Of a DNA stretch of 64,000 bases, positions 33,801 to 42,448 are shown piece after piece (the stretch's first letter is position 1; every line of letters begins with the position of its first letter). The translations under genes were made by a program, and so were the position numbers. Under the pieces are notes generated by a model. It did no database searches. It was not told the DNA's origin and saw nothing but the letters and a program-made list of their open reading frames with translations. Origin of the DNA: Rudaeicoccus suwonensis (lineage in GTDB: Bacteria > Actinomycetota > Actinomycetes > Actinomycetales > Dermatophilaceae); contig NZ_VIVQ01000005.1 in assembly GCF_007829035.1 (NCBI RefSeq), positions 1 through 64,000 of the forward strand, given 5' to 3'.

Positions 33801-34214
33801 CGATCCGGGCAAGTCCTCGATCAGCTCGATGCAACCCGGGAACAGGAGGACGCCCACGATGCGCCCCAGGTGCAGGACGGTGAACGAGAGCAGCAGCTGC
33901 GCGACCAGCAAGCCGAGCTGCGCGAAGAAGCATCAACAGCCTACGGACAGGAGCAGCTCGCCCAAAGCGAGCTGGCGAACGACGCCGTAGCAGCTGAGAC
34001 TGAGGTGGTGGTGCCCTACAACCGCGCCGCCGCCAGCGACCTGTCCCAGGTGTCACCGCAAGCGGCAAGGGCTCGAGCGGTGTCCGCGCACGGGTTCTCC
34101 CGCAGCACCCAGGCAGCCCTCGACGACACCCACGCCGCAGGGAAGCAGTGGCAACCGCGACGCGGCAGCGGCCAGGATCAGCAGAACTCCCGTACCAAAG
34201 GCATGCGCCGATGA
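30870..34214 (+). CDS. Transfer-associated TOPRIM primase with C-terminal export-like tail
   Basis: A 1114-residue multidomain protein. Residues 1-640 are helical and contain an internal duplication (DRGVSPTKAATDEERQHR and DRGAAPSKAATAAERDHR, each followed by a W--A/L---WP--W/YW--YD pattern). Residues about 650-900 match the DnaG catalytic core: LGYAPGEW, SSRGNVIDAFRNRAM, GFYGRDLTG, KHLNTGSTPAYSKGEHVFGL, and the TOPRIM motifs VRAEAMFDAIAL and VATDNDAGGRR. No CHC2 zinc domain is seen. Residues 1049-1114 form a basic tail nearly identical in its first half to the tail of the Fic protein at 55313-56119. Probably primes the transferred strand and is itself a channel substrate. Confidence 0.85.
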   Translation: MSHMHEELEVGQHLDQALRTAVTSLAQLMERMSRSATDKNRAAAAAERDRAQALAGQQRQSEAQQRSEQLDSKRAAERAWLDQRDAARHAYGPWTRDTAVERGDRLSASRAWARAAGWAEQDPRAAEAAANLHDRIVSAFGVEPAAILASVETGTGHPTGVPAGRMSVREAADLADKYAPHYYTAHHADRLGPIRGGGPANPVQEKFVADWRHWAQHCDLPRDTLMREWARHTGLADLLDDARFAGEPAEQGRALADVWDADAPTREQQEYQAQQQRLAAAGLPDDPAVGTQLVAGDRSYLRTGEIPTTDQPRLAQAWRSAAYAAAVDPSDQAAAAAQENIASMFQRRWNIDPATYLADAVHDLAVTGTDRTRQADHDARVAAQTGQLQSGAEEISSAATAVVDEGELVVLPANKANPDRGVSPTKAATDEERQHRQQAWVQAFETFMGSEPGDAFAQAESASAWNALDIKDRWPLFWKEYDTERARTVRTPNAEAFVAAGRGTLPGAVADPAPQLQQKPAATVVEEEREDQTTQQSPVATTEAPVADRGAAPSKAATAAERDHRARSWQLAEARYRDGLDPSMTPEQAGKAWAELPTSERYQRYWAVYDEPTAQETPGPQNAQTSEPLTTAPLDEPTAAAAPAELEAVSRERVLELNESAAVFYADQLRPGTAGHEYIADRVGEQAITSGQWRLGYAPGEWTGLARHLRDQVGATDAEIVAAGLGRVSSRGNVIDAFRNRAMAAITDTDGSVVGFYGRDLTGEDRNPKHLNTGSTPAYSKGEHVFGLHEATSGGRLVRAEAMFDAIALTEASDGQLQGIAPLGTALTDAQADKIAAAARTREDRRVWVATDNDAGGRRQVETDFWKFTGRGLDVREIGLAAGADPAQMWQESPEKLTALVSYPDLANSAALGVMDTTIGRERDALTVGDADAFERLDVVEHELSSMVATDLDRDLLRTHVQAELDRLRTRETDTSTRSGQVLDQLDATREQEDAHDAPQVQDGEREQQLRDQQAELREEASTAYGQEQLAQSELANDAVAAETEVVVPYNRAAASDLSQVSPQAARARAVSAHGFSRSTQAALDDTHAAGKQWQPRRGSGQDQQNSRTKGMRR

Positions 34215-34426
34215 TCTGCCAACCCTGCCGCGAGCCCCACGAGGCGGGTGACTGCATCGACACCGTCGCCGGCCGTGAATACCCGTTCCGGCACTGCGCC
34301 TGCCAGCACAAGCAAGGCGTCTGGGTGCACCAAGAAGCGCTTTCACCTAAGACCGACTCGGATCAGGCGCCTGAGACAAGCGCGGCCACGACCACAGATA
34401 CCCAGGGTGACCGGCCACCAGACTGA
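34211..34426 (+). CDS. Small Cys/His-rich protein, 71 aa
   Basis: ATG 34211 overlaps the primase stop (ATGA), making this the last gene of the transfer operon. The N-terminal half carries CQPCREPHEAGDC and HCACQHKQG, a spacing that could bind one zinc ion; the rest is a polar, probably disordered tail. No family is recognised. It may be a relaxosome or primase accessory factor given the coupling. Confidence 0.55.
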   Translation: MICQPCREPHEAGDCIDTVAGREYPFRHCACQHKQGVWVHQEALSPKTDSDQAPETSAATTTDTQGDRPPD

Positions 34427-34521
34427 TCACCACAGGGTCGCGCTCTTCACTCCCGCCCTTCTCAAAGAATGGTTCGCCGCGGTAGCTGGCGAACGATTGC
34501 TGGAGGGGGAACACTCGGCGC

Positions 34522-35211
34522 ATGGCGAACCATCGTGTGACCGTTCGGACCGGTGGGCTGGCACTGAGTCGTCAGCCTCTAGAAATCGAAGTCGTAAGCG
34601 ACGGCCGAAAACTGGGAGATCTCGCAATCAGTCGCGGTGGGCTGCGGTGGAAGACGCGAAACGCAAAGACCGCCAAGCTCGTTTCGTGGGAGCGGCTAGC
34701 GCACGTTCTGGACGCCACTACAGGCGTCGGAACGTCCACAAATGGTGCCAATATGAGGTCGTACGGTCATGCTTGCCCGCGCTGCACGCTGGCCACGATG
34801 GACGATGCACCCGAAGAGGTCGAGGGCTCGGCATGGGGAAAGTACTCGCATCAGTGCCCATTGTGCGGAATGGGTGTGCTGCACGACACCGACTGGGAAC
34901 CCCTGCTGTTGAGCAATATGGACGATCTTTTACAAGCGCTCCAGCTGTCCAACTGGGACGAGTTCGAGTCCTGGGTCAGCGATTTCACCGATGACCATGT
35001 AGAGGTCGAGCAAGGTTCGTCGATGGAAGGAAGTGACGGAGTCAGGACGTGCGGCGGGGGATTCGGCCAAGGGTTTGAGTTTCCAGGCGATCTCCGTGAA
35101 CTCATCGCCGATCTGCAAAGCGCGGAAGACTGCGCCCGCAAGGACTGGGAAAGTTTCACCGGCGAAGCGGCACGACGCCTCGTACCCCTATCTGAGATCA
35201 GCGGCTGGTAA
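34522..35211 (+). CDS. Hypothetical protein with zinc-ribbon-like Cys pairs, 229 aa
   Basis: The N-terminal 60 residues are beta-rich (LSRQPLEIEVVSDGRKLGDL; GLRWKTRNAKTAKLVSWERL), followed by two Cys pairs, CPRC near residue 88 and CPLC near residue 112, that could form one zinc ribbon. The C-terminus is acidic and helical. GC content is visibly lower than in the transfer operon, suggesting a different origin. It stands alone, 95 bases after the operon, and I cannot assign a function. Confidence 0.6.
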   Translation: MANHRVTVRTGGLALSRQPLEIEVVSDGRKLGDLAISRGGLRWKTRNAKTAKLVSWERLAHVLDATTGVGTSTNGANMRSYGHACPRCTLATMDDAPEEVEGSAWGKYSHQCPLCGMGVLHDTDWEPLLLSNMDDLLQALQLSNWDEFESWVSDFTDDHVEVEQGSSMEGSDGVRTCGGGFGQGFEFPGDLRELIADLQSAEDCARKDWESFTGEAARRLVPLSEISGW

Positions 35212-35957
35212 CCAACAGCCGACTCAGACCAGACACATCCTGCCGAATGCTCAGGTCTTGGCCGTTCCAATTTCCATGACCTCGCCCACGATCCGGGCGG
35301 ACGGTCTCTGTGCGACTCGATTTAGAAGATCAGCTCGGGTCGGCACCGCCGGAGTGATCGGATCGACCGGTGGGTGTTCCGTGGTGCACCCCTTGGATCG
35401 CGCGACCCACAACGGGGACAAGGCTGGCGTACGTGGCTGGCCCTCGACAGATGGCGTGCCGGGTCCGCCGGGAAGTTCTTGCAGACGCGCGGTCGCGGCC
35501 GACAATTCTCGGGTCACGCGCTGCGCGGCCGCGAGTTCACCTCGGGCTCGTGCCGCGTCGTCGATTGCGGCGACGGTGCGCGCGAACTGCTGCATGACCG
35601 GGCCCAGCCGGCGGTGGCTGTAGGCGCGCGTCGCAAGGACCAGTTGACGTTCCGGAGTTCGACGTGGGTCGGTCCCGCCTGCGGCGCGGACGTCCTCTCA
35701 AAAAGTTCGTGGGGCAAACCAATCTGTCAGAGCCACAGAGGCAACCGCCGATGACCAGGCGGGCGAACCTCAGGAATCCACCCCAGAAGGTGCACCATGA
35801 GCCGAGCTTCACTGGTCATGCCTCCGCCCGACGCTAAGACCCGGCGAACCACCGCACGCGAAAGCTCTAGCGCGCACACCTGACAGGTGTGTAGCTTGCC
35901 CATCGTGGCGTGATCGCCTCCCGCGAATCCGCGGTTCTTTGACGGGTGGGATGGGCC
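35212..35957. other. Gene-poor stretch with relaxase relic and a hairpin
   Basis: About 750 bases with no intact gene. It contains the relaxase 3' fragment (35251-35720, minus strand) and, before the secreted-protein gene, a CACACCT-GAC-AGGTGTG hairpin (35875-35891) and a CCGCG-AATC-CGCGG hairpin near 35921. Confidence 0.55.
35251..35720 (-). pseudogene. Fragment of a relaxase gene (C-terminal part)
   Basis: The minus-strand translation MQQFARTVAAIDDAARARGE, then LAAAQRVTRELSAATARLQE, closely follows the C-terminal region of the complete relaxase at 42449-44305 (MQQFSRTLAAIDDAARARGE and so on). Upstream, the match continues in another frame (APQAGPTHVELR against APTLAGPTRAEL), showing at least one frameshift, and the ends have diverged. 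It is therefore a decayed second copy, not an independent gene. Confidence 0.75.
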
Positions 35958-38900
35958 ATGGTCCGACGTTTTCTGGTAGCTCTCCTAGTCGCAGCACTAG
36001 CAACGCTCGGCTTGTTTTCCGCCCCACCGACAGCGACAGCATCGACGAGAGCGGCCGCCACGCACATACTCGCGGCGACGTCGGTGTCAGGGTGGTCCAC
36101 GACCAGTGCATCGGCCACGACCGGGTACACCTTCACGACAGCGGTACGCGTCAAGACCGGGAACTCGTTCACCCAACGATCCGTCAGGGTGCAACGCGCG
36201 CCGTACGGGTCGACGTCATGGGCGACAATCAGCACTCTCTCGACCTCGACCGCTGGGGCCGTCACCGTCGGCGTGAACGCGCCCACGATCGCTAAATGGA
36301 TGTTCCGGCTCACCGTTCCCGCCACCGCCACCGCTGCTGGGTACACCACTGCTGCACGAACCATCACCGGCATCACTGGGGCAGCCACGGTCGTCACCGG
36401 ATGGACGAGCGCAGCAGTGTCAGCGGTCAGCGGGTACACGCTCACAATCCCGATCACCATCAAAACCGGGGCCACCTATGTGACCCGACAGGTATCGGTG
36501 AGCCGTACCGTCGCCGGCACCTCGACGTGGACCACCCTGACCACGCTGACCACCTCAGCGGCGGGCACCATCACCGTGTCACTACCAGTGCCCGCCACCG
36601 GCGCATGGACCTACCGACTCACCGTCCCAGCTACCCAAACCGCGGCGCCGGTCTCGACTTCCTCACGCACGGTCACCGTGGTGCCTGCCTTGACCATCAC
36701 GACCACCACCCTCCCGCACGCGACCAGCGGCACCAGCTACGCAGCAGCGCTGACCGCGACCGGGGGAGTTCCCCCCTACGCCTGGTCGGCGACGGGGCTC
36801 CCAGCCGGTCTGGCTCTCAACAGCGCCTCCGGTGTCATCAGCGGCACCCCGACCGCCGCTGTGACTGGGACCGTCACGATCCGCGTTACGACGATCAACG
36901 CCAACCCGGCCAGCAAGTCTTTCTCCCTCACCGTCGCCGCTGCCCCGCCGACAATCACCGCCGTGTCACCCTCCACAGGCCCGATGACTGGCGGCACCAC
37001 CATCACCATCACGGGCACGAACATGACCGGTGCGACCGCCGTTCACATCGGTGCAGCTGCTGCGCCGAAGTTCACCGTCGTGAACTCGACCACCATCACC
37101 GCCACCCTGCCCGCCGCGACCACAGCAGGGGTCGTCAACGTCACCGTCACCACACCGACCGGGACCAGCAAGATCACCACGGCAGACCATTACACGTACC
37201 TGACCCAGTGCGGCACCCCCAGCGCAGTACGCGTGCAATACATCACGACCAGCCCCACCAAAAACACAACATGGGCACCCAGTTGCGCCGCCGTCTACGT
37301 CATCGAAAACAACGTCACCATCCCGAGCAAGACAACGCTGACCATTTTTCCCGGCACGATCGTGAAGTCCCAGGGCGCCGGGATCACCGTCGATGGCACC
37401 CTCAACGCGACCGGCACCCCCACCAACCCCGTCACCTTCACCTCCGCCGACGACAACAGCATCGGCGGCACCACCGGCACCGGCACACCCACACCCGGCG
37501 ACTGGAACGGCATCTTTGGGAACTCCGGATCGTCCACCACGATCGCCAACGACCAAGTCCTGTATGCCGAGGCTTCGACCGCCGTCGGCACCCTATCGAT
37601 CACCAACTCCACCCTGAACTACTGCTCAACTGACTGCATCTACGAAGGTTCAGTCCCCAGCGATCCGGTGATCACCGGCAACACCATCGGATCCAGCGCC
37701 AACGAAGCAGTCATCATCAGCGACAGCCCCGTGTCTCTGGCCCAACTCGGCCCCAACACCTTCACCGGCGGATCAGCATTCGGATCCATCGTGCTCGCCG
37801 GCGGTTCCTACGTGGACACCACCTCCACCTTCCCCACCACCGGCAGCCACGTCATCGGCATCGGCCCCGCCGGCGACGGCAGCGCCCTGACTATCGACAA
37901 CGGTGTCACCGCCACCCTGCCCGCCGGCACGATCGTGAAGTCCCAGGGCGCCGGGATCACCGTCGATGGCACCCTCAACGCGACCGGCACCCCCACCAAC
38001 CCCGTCACCTTCACCTCCGCCGACGACAACAGCATCGGCGGCACCACCGGCACCGGCACACCCACACCCGGCGACTGGAACGGCATCTTTGGGAACTCCG
38101 GATCGTCCACCACGATCGCCAACGACCAAGTCCTGTATGCCGAGGCTTCGACCGCCGTCGGCACCCTATCGATCACCAACTCCACCCTGAACTACTGCTC
38201 AACTGACTGCATCTACGAAGGTTCAGTCCCCAGCGATCCGGTGATCACCGGCAACACCATCGGATCCAGCGCCAACGAAGCAGTCATCATCAGCGACAGC
38301 CCCGTGTCTCTGGCCCAACTCGGCCCCAACACCTTCACCGGCGGATCAGCATTCGGATCCATCGTGCTCGCCGGCGGTTCCTACGTGGACACCACCTCCA
38401 CCTTCCCCACCACCGGCAGCCACGTCATCGGCATCGGCCCCGCCGGCGACGGCAGCGCCCTGACTATCGACAACGGTGTCACCGCCACCCTGCCCGCCGG
38501 CACGATCGTGAAGTCCCAGGGCGCCGGGATCACCGTCGATGGCACCCTCAACGCGACCGGCACCCCCACCAACCCCGTCACCTTCACCTCCGCCGACGAC
38601 AACAGCATCGGCGGCACCACCGGCACCGGCACACCCACACCCGGCGACTGGAACGGCATCTTTGGGAACTCCGGATCGTCCACCACGATCGCCAACGACC
38701 AAGTCCTGTATGCCGAGGCTTCGACCGCCGTCGGCACCCTATCGATCACCAACTCCACCCTGAACTACTGCTCAACTGACTGCATCTACGAAGGTTCAGT
38801 CCCCAGCGATCCGGTGATCACCGGCAACACCATCGGATCCAGCGCCAACGAAGCAGTCATCATCAGCGACAGCCCCGTGTCTCTGGCCCAACTCGGCCCC

Positions 38901-39965
38901 AACACCTTCACCGGCGGATCAGCATTCGGATCCATCGTGCTCGCCGGCGGTTCCTACGTGGACACCACCTCCACCTTCCCCACCACCGGCAGCCACGTCA
39001 TCGGCATCGGCCCCGCCGGCGACGGCAGCGCCCTGACTATCGACAACGGTGTCACCGCCACCCTGCCCGCCGGCACGATCGTGAAGTCCCAGGGCGCCGG
39101 GATCACCGTCGATGGCACCCTCAACGCGACCGGCACCCCCACCAACCCCGTCACCTTCACCTCCGCCGACGACAACAGCATCGGCGGCACCACCGGCACC
39201 GGCACACCCACACCCGGCGACTGGAACGGCATCTTTGTTTCCGGAGCGATTACAGGGCAGGACCTGACGTCTGAGTACGCAGAGGTGGGCCTTGCCTACT
39301 CCAGCGTCTCATCGCAACTGTCGGGTTTGGCGGTCGATCACGATGGCACGGGACTCGATGTTTCCAGCGGAGAGTTCGGGTTCCGAGGCGAAGCGATCGG
39401 TGACGGGCAAGGCGTAGTCGCCTGCGATTGGGCCACCACCGGTGGATGCGGAGTCGATGCCGCATATGTGAACTGGGGTACAGCTGGCCCAACATCAGCG
39501 ACATCCACCCCTTATGTGTGTGGTTCTGTGACCGTGTCACCGTGGAACGGTGGCCCTGCCTCAACCGCACCATCAATGTTCGCCGTCCCCAACTGCGACG
39601 GTTCACCGACACCGGGCACACAACTCGCTTCAGCAGGTCAGCAGTACGACCAAGCCATCGCTGACGCTCAGATCCAGTGTGACGACGGGTTCCAAGACGT
39701 GTGCGCTGAGATTCAGCAATCGCAGCAATGCCTGTCAGCTGCTCAAAAGCTTGCGGCCGAAAGCTTCCCGGTCCCGGTCACACCCACGGACACAGCTTCA
39801 GCATTCGGATCGCAAGTGGTGTCTCAAGGCAGCGCCTACCTGAGCAAGTCTGAGAGCCAGGCACTTTCAACAATTGGAAAGACCACAGGGTTCATTGGTC
39901 AGTTCCTGGGAGTGGTGACCGACATCGTCAACATCGCCTCGGCGTACAACTCATGTGATCCATGA
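35958..39965 (+). CDS. Secreted repeat protein with IPT/TIG and beta-helix repeats
   Basis: A protein of about 1335 residues with a signal peptide (MVRRFLVALLVAALATLGLF). Two beta-sandwich modules (about 30-225) similar to that of the 9759-12206 protein are followed by a He_PIG Ig domain (GVPPYAWSATGLPAGLAL), an IPT/TIG domain (ITAVSPSTGPMTGGTTITI, about 335-415) and then 3.3 copies of a 191-residue unit. Each unit has strand patterns of a right-handed beta-helix (DGTLNATGTPTNPVTFTSAD; VLYAEASTAVGTLSITNSTL) with a CSTDC pair. A unique C-terminus of about 240 residues contains several Cys. GTG 35946 is an alternative start. Likely a cell-surface adhesin-like protein; no enzyme motif is seen. 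Confidence 0.85.
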   Translation: MVRRFLVALLVAALATLGLFSAPPTATASTRAAATHILAATSVSGWSTTSASATTGYTFTTAVRVKTGNSFTQRSVRVQRAPYGSTSWATISTLSTSTAGAVTVGVNAPTIAKWMFRLTVPATATAAGYTTAARTITGITGAATVVTGWTSAAVSAVSGYTLTIPITIKTGATYVTRQVSVSRTVAGTSTWTTLTTLTTSAAGTITVSLPVPATGAWTYRLTVPATQTAAPVSTSSRTVTVVPALTITTTTLPHATSGTSYAAALTATGGVPPYAWSATGLPAGLALNSASGVISGTPTAAVTGTVTIRVTTINANPASKSFSLTVAAAPPTITAVSPSTGPMTGGTTITITGTNMTGATAVHIGAAAAPKFTVVNSTTITATLPAATTAGVVNVTVTTPTGTSKITTADHYTYLTQCGTPSAVRVQYITTSPTKNTTWAPSCAAVYVIENNVTIPSKTTLTIFPGTIVKSQGAGITVDGTLNATGTPTNPVTFTSADDNSIGGTTGTGTPTPGDWNGIFGNSGSSTTIANDQVLYAEASTAVGTLSITNSTLNYCSTDCIYEGSVPSDPVITGNTIGSSANEAVIISDSPVSLAQLGPNTFTGGSAFGSIVLAGGSYVDTTSTFPTTGSHVIGIGPAGDGSALTIDNGVTATLPAGTIVKSQGAGITVDGTLNATGTPTNPVTFTSADDNSIGGTTGTGTPTPGDWNGIFGNSGSSTTIANDQVLYAEASTAVGTLSITNSTLNYCSTDCIYEGSVPSDPVITGNTIGSSANEAVIISDSPVSLAQLGPNTFTGGSAFGSIVLAGGSYVDTTSTFPTTGSHVIGIGPAGDGSALTIDNGVTATLPAGTIVKSQGAGITVDGTLNATGTPTNPVTFTSADDNSIGGTTGTGTPTPGDWNGIFGNSGSSTTIANDQVLYAEASTAVGTLSITNSTLNYCSTDCIYEGSVPSDPVITGNTIGSSANEAVIISDSPVSLAQLGPNTFTGGSAFGSIVLAGGSYVDTTSTFPTTGSHVIGIGPAGDGSALTIDNGVTATLPAGTIVKSQGAGITVDGTLNATGTPTNPVTFTSADDNSIGGTTGTGTPTPGDWNGIFVSGAITGQDLTSEYAEVGLAYSSVSSQLSGLAVDHDGTGLDVSSGEFGFRGEAIGDGQGVVACDWATTGGCGVDAAYVNWGTAGPTSATSTPYVCGSVTVSPWNGGPASTAPSMFAVPNCDGSPTPGTQLASAGQQYDQAIADAQIQCDDGFQDVCAEIQQSQQCLSAAQKLAAESFPVPVTPTDTASAFGSQVVSQGSAYLSKSESQALSTIGKTTGFIGQFLGVVTDIVNIASAYNSCDP
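37351..39237 (+). repeat. 573-bp perfect tandem repeat, 3.3 copies
   Basis: Units begin at 37351, 37924, 38497 and 39070; the last stops after 168 bases. The copies appear identical at the DNA level throughout, including third codon positions. The unit length is a multiple of three, so copy number can change without breaking the reading frame of the surface protein. Confidence 0.95.
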
Positions 39966-40142
39966 TCAGACGAGCCCGCAGAAGGCACGTCGCAGACTGG
40001 CAGCTCTTTGTTGAGTCGGACGACGCCTTCCGCAAAAACGTAGCGCTCCTCAGCGCCCGGATCTTAGGTTGTGCTCCGCCCGGACGGGTTCGATATCAGA
40101 TAAGCCCGGCGCATACCGGGCTCAGCAAGGATCGGTGCAGCG

Positions 40143-42359
40143 ATGCCGCAACGTCTTAGAGAACAAGGTCTGAGCCAAGCCGGGGTTTGGAAGCGAACCC
40201 GCAAAGTCATGGCAGTGGTCTCTTCTTTAGCACAGCGACTGCGTCTCCCTTCACCGGAGCCGCAGGTCCGTCGCGGGCTCCGTCGCTGCCTCATCCGCGC
40301 TCTAGCCATGACGTTAATGACAATCGGGCTGGTCACACCCGCTATCCCCGCCCGCGCCGCCAGCACCGCGCCAGATGCATCACGAGCAGCGAGTACCCCG
40401 GCCGGCGCAACCCCAGTCCTCACCTCAGTCACCTCAGCGTGCCAAAACGTGATCTACATCGGCGCCCGCGGATCCGGCGAGACCTACAACCAACCCGGAT
40501 CCATCGGCTACCTCGGCGGCCCCGTCACCGTCGGACTCGACGCATTCGCCAGCCACCTAGCCGGATACCGGGTCGGGTACTACGGCATTCCCTACTCCGC
40601 AGATGCCGTTTTCCCCGACATCCCTTTCAACGTCCCGAAGTACTACGCCTCCATCGACACCGGGATCAACGACACGATCGCCTTCCTTAAGGCAAGGATG
40701 ACCCGCTGCCCCCAGGAGCACTACGTCTTGGCCGGGTACTCCCAAGGTGCGATGGTCATGCACCGGGTCTTCTTCCTCATAGAACAAAACAAACTCACAA
40801 GTACCTCAGCCACACAACTACTGCCCCGCCTCGATGGTGTGCTCGCCATCGGAGACGGCGACCGAGTCGACTCCGAAGGCGGCACCCACTATGGCACCGC
40901 AAAAACCAGCGGCAGCTGGGGTCTTTCCTGGGGCGTTCTGGGATATGACGGAACCCAGTACAAGGCCGTCGACGCCCGGATTCCCAACCTGAAGCAGTGG
41001 CCATCCAGTCGCTTCCAAGACGTATGCATGGCCAACGATGCCGTCTGCGACTTCGACACGGCCTACATGCGTATCCCTAGCCCCGAATGGCTCGCCACCT
41101 TCGGGATCGCCGTTCACACAGCGTCATACCGCCCTCCGGCAGTCGGCGAAACCATCCTGGAACAAAGGTTCGCCGGAAAAGCAGTCGTATTTGTCGCGGC
41201 GGCGGCAATTAATATCGCGAACGTCACTCGCCAAACGCCCGCCGTAGTGACCGCCATACTCCCGCCCGGCGTGGTCGGGACGCCCTATTCTGCGACGCTG
41301 GCTGCGATCGGTGGAAGAGTCCCCTACGTCTGGTCTGTTGGCAATCTCCCACCCGGTCTCAGCCTTAATTCAACTACCGGAGTGATCACCGGCTCACCCA
41401 CGACCGCCGCGGTGGCTTCCGTAGCGATCATGGTGAAAGACCACGTCGGAGCGACGGCATCAATAAGTTTGCCGTTGACAATTGCGCAAAGCGTGACTTG
41501 GAGAGCACCTCAGATGATCGACCCCAGCGGCTCTCCGAACTCCGTTTCGTGCCCGACCAGCTCGTTTTGTGTCGCCGTCGACGCCTACGGGAACGCACTG
41601 ACCTTCAACGGGTCAGCCTGGAGCCAACCCGCCACTGTTGACTCCCACAGCCTGCTGTCGGTTTCGTGCCCAACCAGCTCATTCTGTGTCGCCGTCGACA
41701 ACGACGGGAACGTACTGACCTACAACGGGTCAGCCTGGTCCGGCGCCAGCTCTGCCGACAGCGACAGCGGCCTAAACTCGGTGTCATGCGCCTCTAGTTC
41801 ATTCTGTGTCGCCATGGACGGCAACGGAAATGCCATCACATACAACGGCACTACATGGAGCGCACCCACACTGGTGGATGCGGGTCAAGACGGTGCGATG
41901 CTCTCGGTTTCGTGCCCGACCAGCTTGTTCTGTGTCGCTTTTGACTCAAACGGGAACGCATTGACCTTCAACGGGACCGATTGGTCGACACCTGCACTGA
42001 TTGACCCTTACGCCGCTGCTCATTCGGCTGGCGAGGCGCTTTCGGTATCATGCCCGAGCACCACTTTTTGCGCCGCCGTCGACGATTCTGGGTACGCTCT
42101 CACGTACAAAAATTCCACTTGGTCTGCACCCGCACCGTTGGATCAACCCGGAACTTTAAATTCGATATCCTGCGCACCCAGCATGTTTTGTGCGAATGCG
42201 GGAGGTACAAGCGCATCTACACTAAATGGGTCCGAGTGGTCAGTCCCAACCGGCATCGATACTGACCCAAACGGCGGTGGTCTAACGACCACATCCTGTG
42301 CTGCCGCGAATTTTTGCGCCGCATTCGATTACGCCGGGAATGTGCTCGAGTACAGGTAG
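40143..42359 (+). CDS. Secreted cutinase fused to a seven-repeat propeller
   Basis: A 738-residue exported protein. After a long N-region and signal segment (ALAMTLMTIGLVTPAIPARA) comes a cutinase-type alpha/beta hydrolase (about 98-340) with VIYIGARGSGETYNQPG and catalytic Ser200 in GYSQG, Asp299 in MANDAVCDFD and His325 in GIAVHTASY. A He_PIG Ig domain follows (ILPPGVVGTPYSATLAAIGG), then seven repeats of the SVSCPTSSFCVAVD type from residue 452 to the end, consistent with one propeller. Actinobacterial cutinases cleave carboxylic esters, including cutin and cell-envelope lipids. Starts at 40209 or 40311 are possible. Confidence 0.87.
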   Translation: MPQRLREQGLSQAGVWKRTRKVMAVVSSLAQRLRLPSPEPQVRRGLRRCLIRALAMTLMTIGLVTPAIPARAASTAPDASRAASTPAGATPVLTSVTSACQNVIYIGARGSGETYNQPGSIGYLGGPVTVGLDAFASHLAGYRVGYYGIPYSADAVFPDIPFNVPKYYASIDTGINDTIAFLKARMTRCPQEHYVLAGYSQGAMVMHRVFFLIEQNKLTSTSATQLLPRLDGVLAIGDGDRVDSEGGTHYGTAKTSGSWGLSWGVLGYDGTQYKAVDARIPNLKQWPSSRFQDVCMANDAVCDFDTAYMRIPSPEWLATFGIAVHTASYRPPAVGETILEQRFAGKAVVFVAAAAINIANVTRQTPAVVTAILPPGVVGTPYSATLAAIGGRVPYVWSVGNLPPGLSLNSTTGVITGSPTTAAVASVAIMVKDHVGATASISLPLTIAQSVTWRAPQMIDPSGSPNSVSCPTSSFCVAVDAYGNALTFNGSAWSQPATVDSHSLLSVSCPTSSFCVAVDNDGNVLTYNGSAWSGASSADSDSGLNSVSCASSSFCVAMDGNGNAITYNGTTWSAPTLVDAGQDGAMLSVSCPTSLFCVAFDSNGNALTFNGTDWSTPALIDPYAAAHSAGEALSVSCPSTTFCAAVDDSGYALTYKNSTWSAPAPLDQPGTLNSISCAPSMFCANAGGTSASTLNGSEWSVPTGIDTDPNGGGLTTTSCAAANFCAAFDYAGNVLEYR

Positions 42360-42448
42360 TTCAGTGCAGGGCCTCTTGCGACTATTTCAAGATGCTCTCC
42401 GGCGATGTCTGGCACTCGGTGCGTAGGTTGCCACTACCACCGGCCGGC

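Noticed and set aside
35251-35595. Independent small protein of 114 residues
   Set aside because: It matches the relaxase C-terminus, with the match continuing in another frame, so it is a relic.
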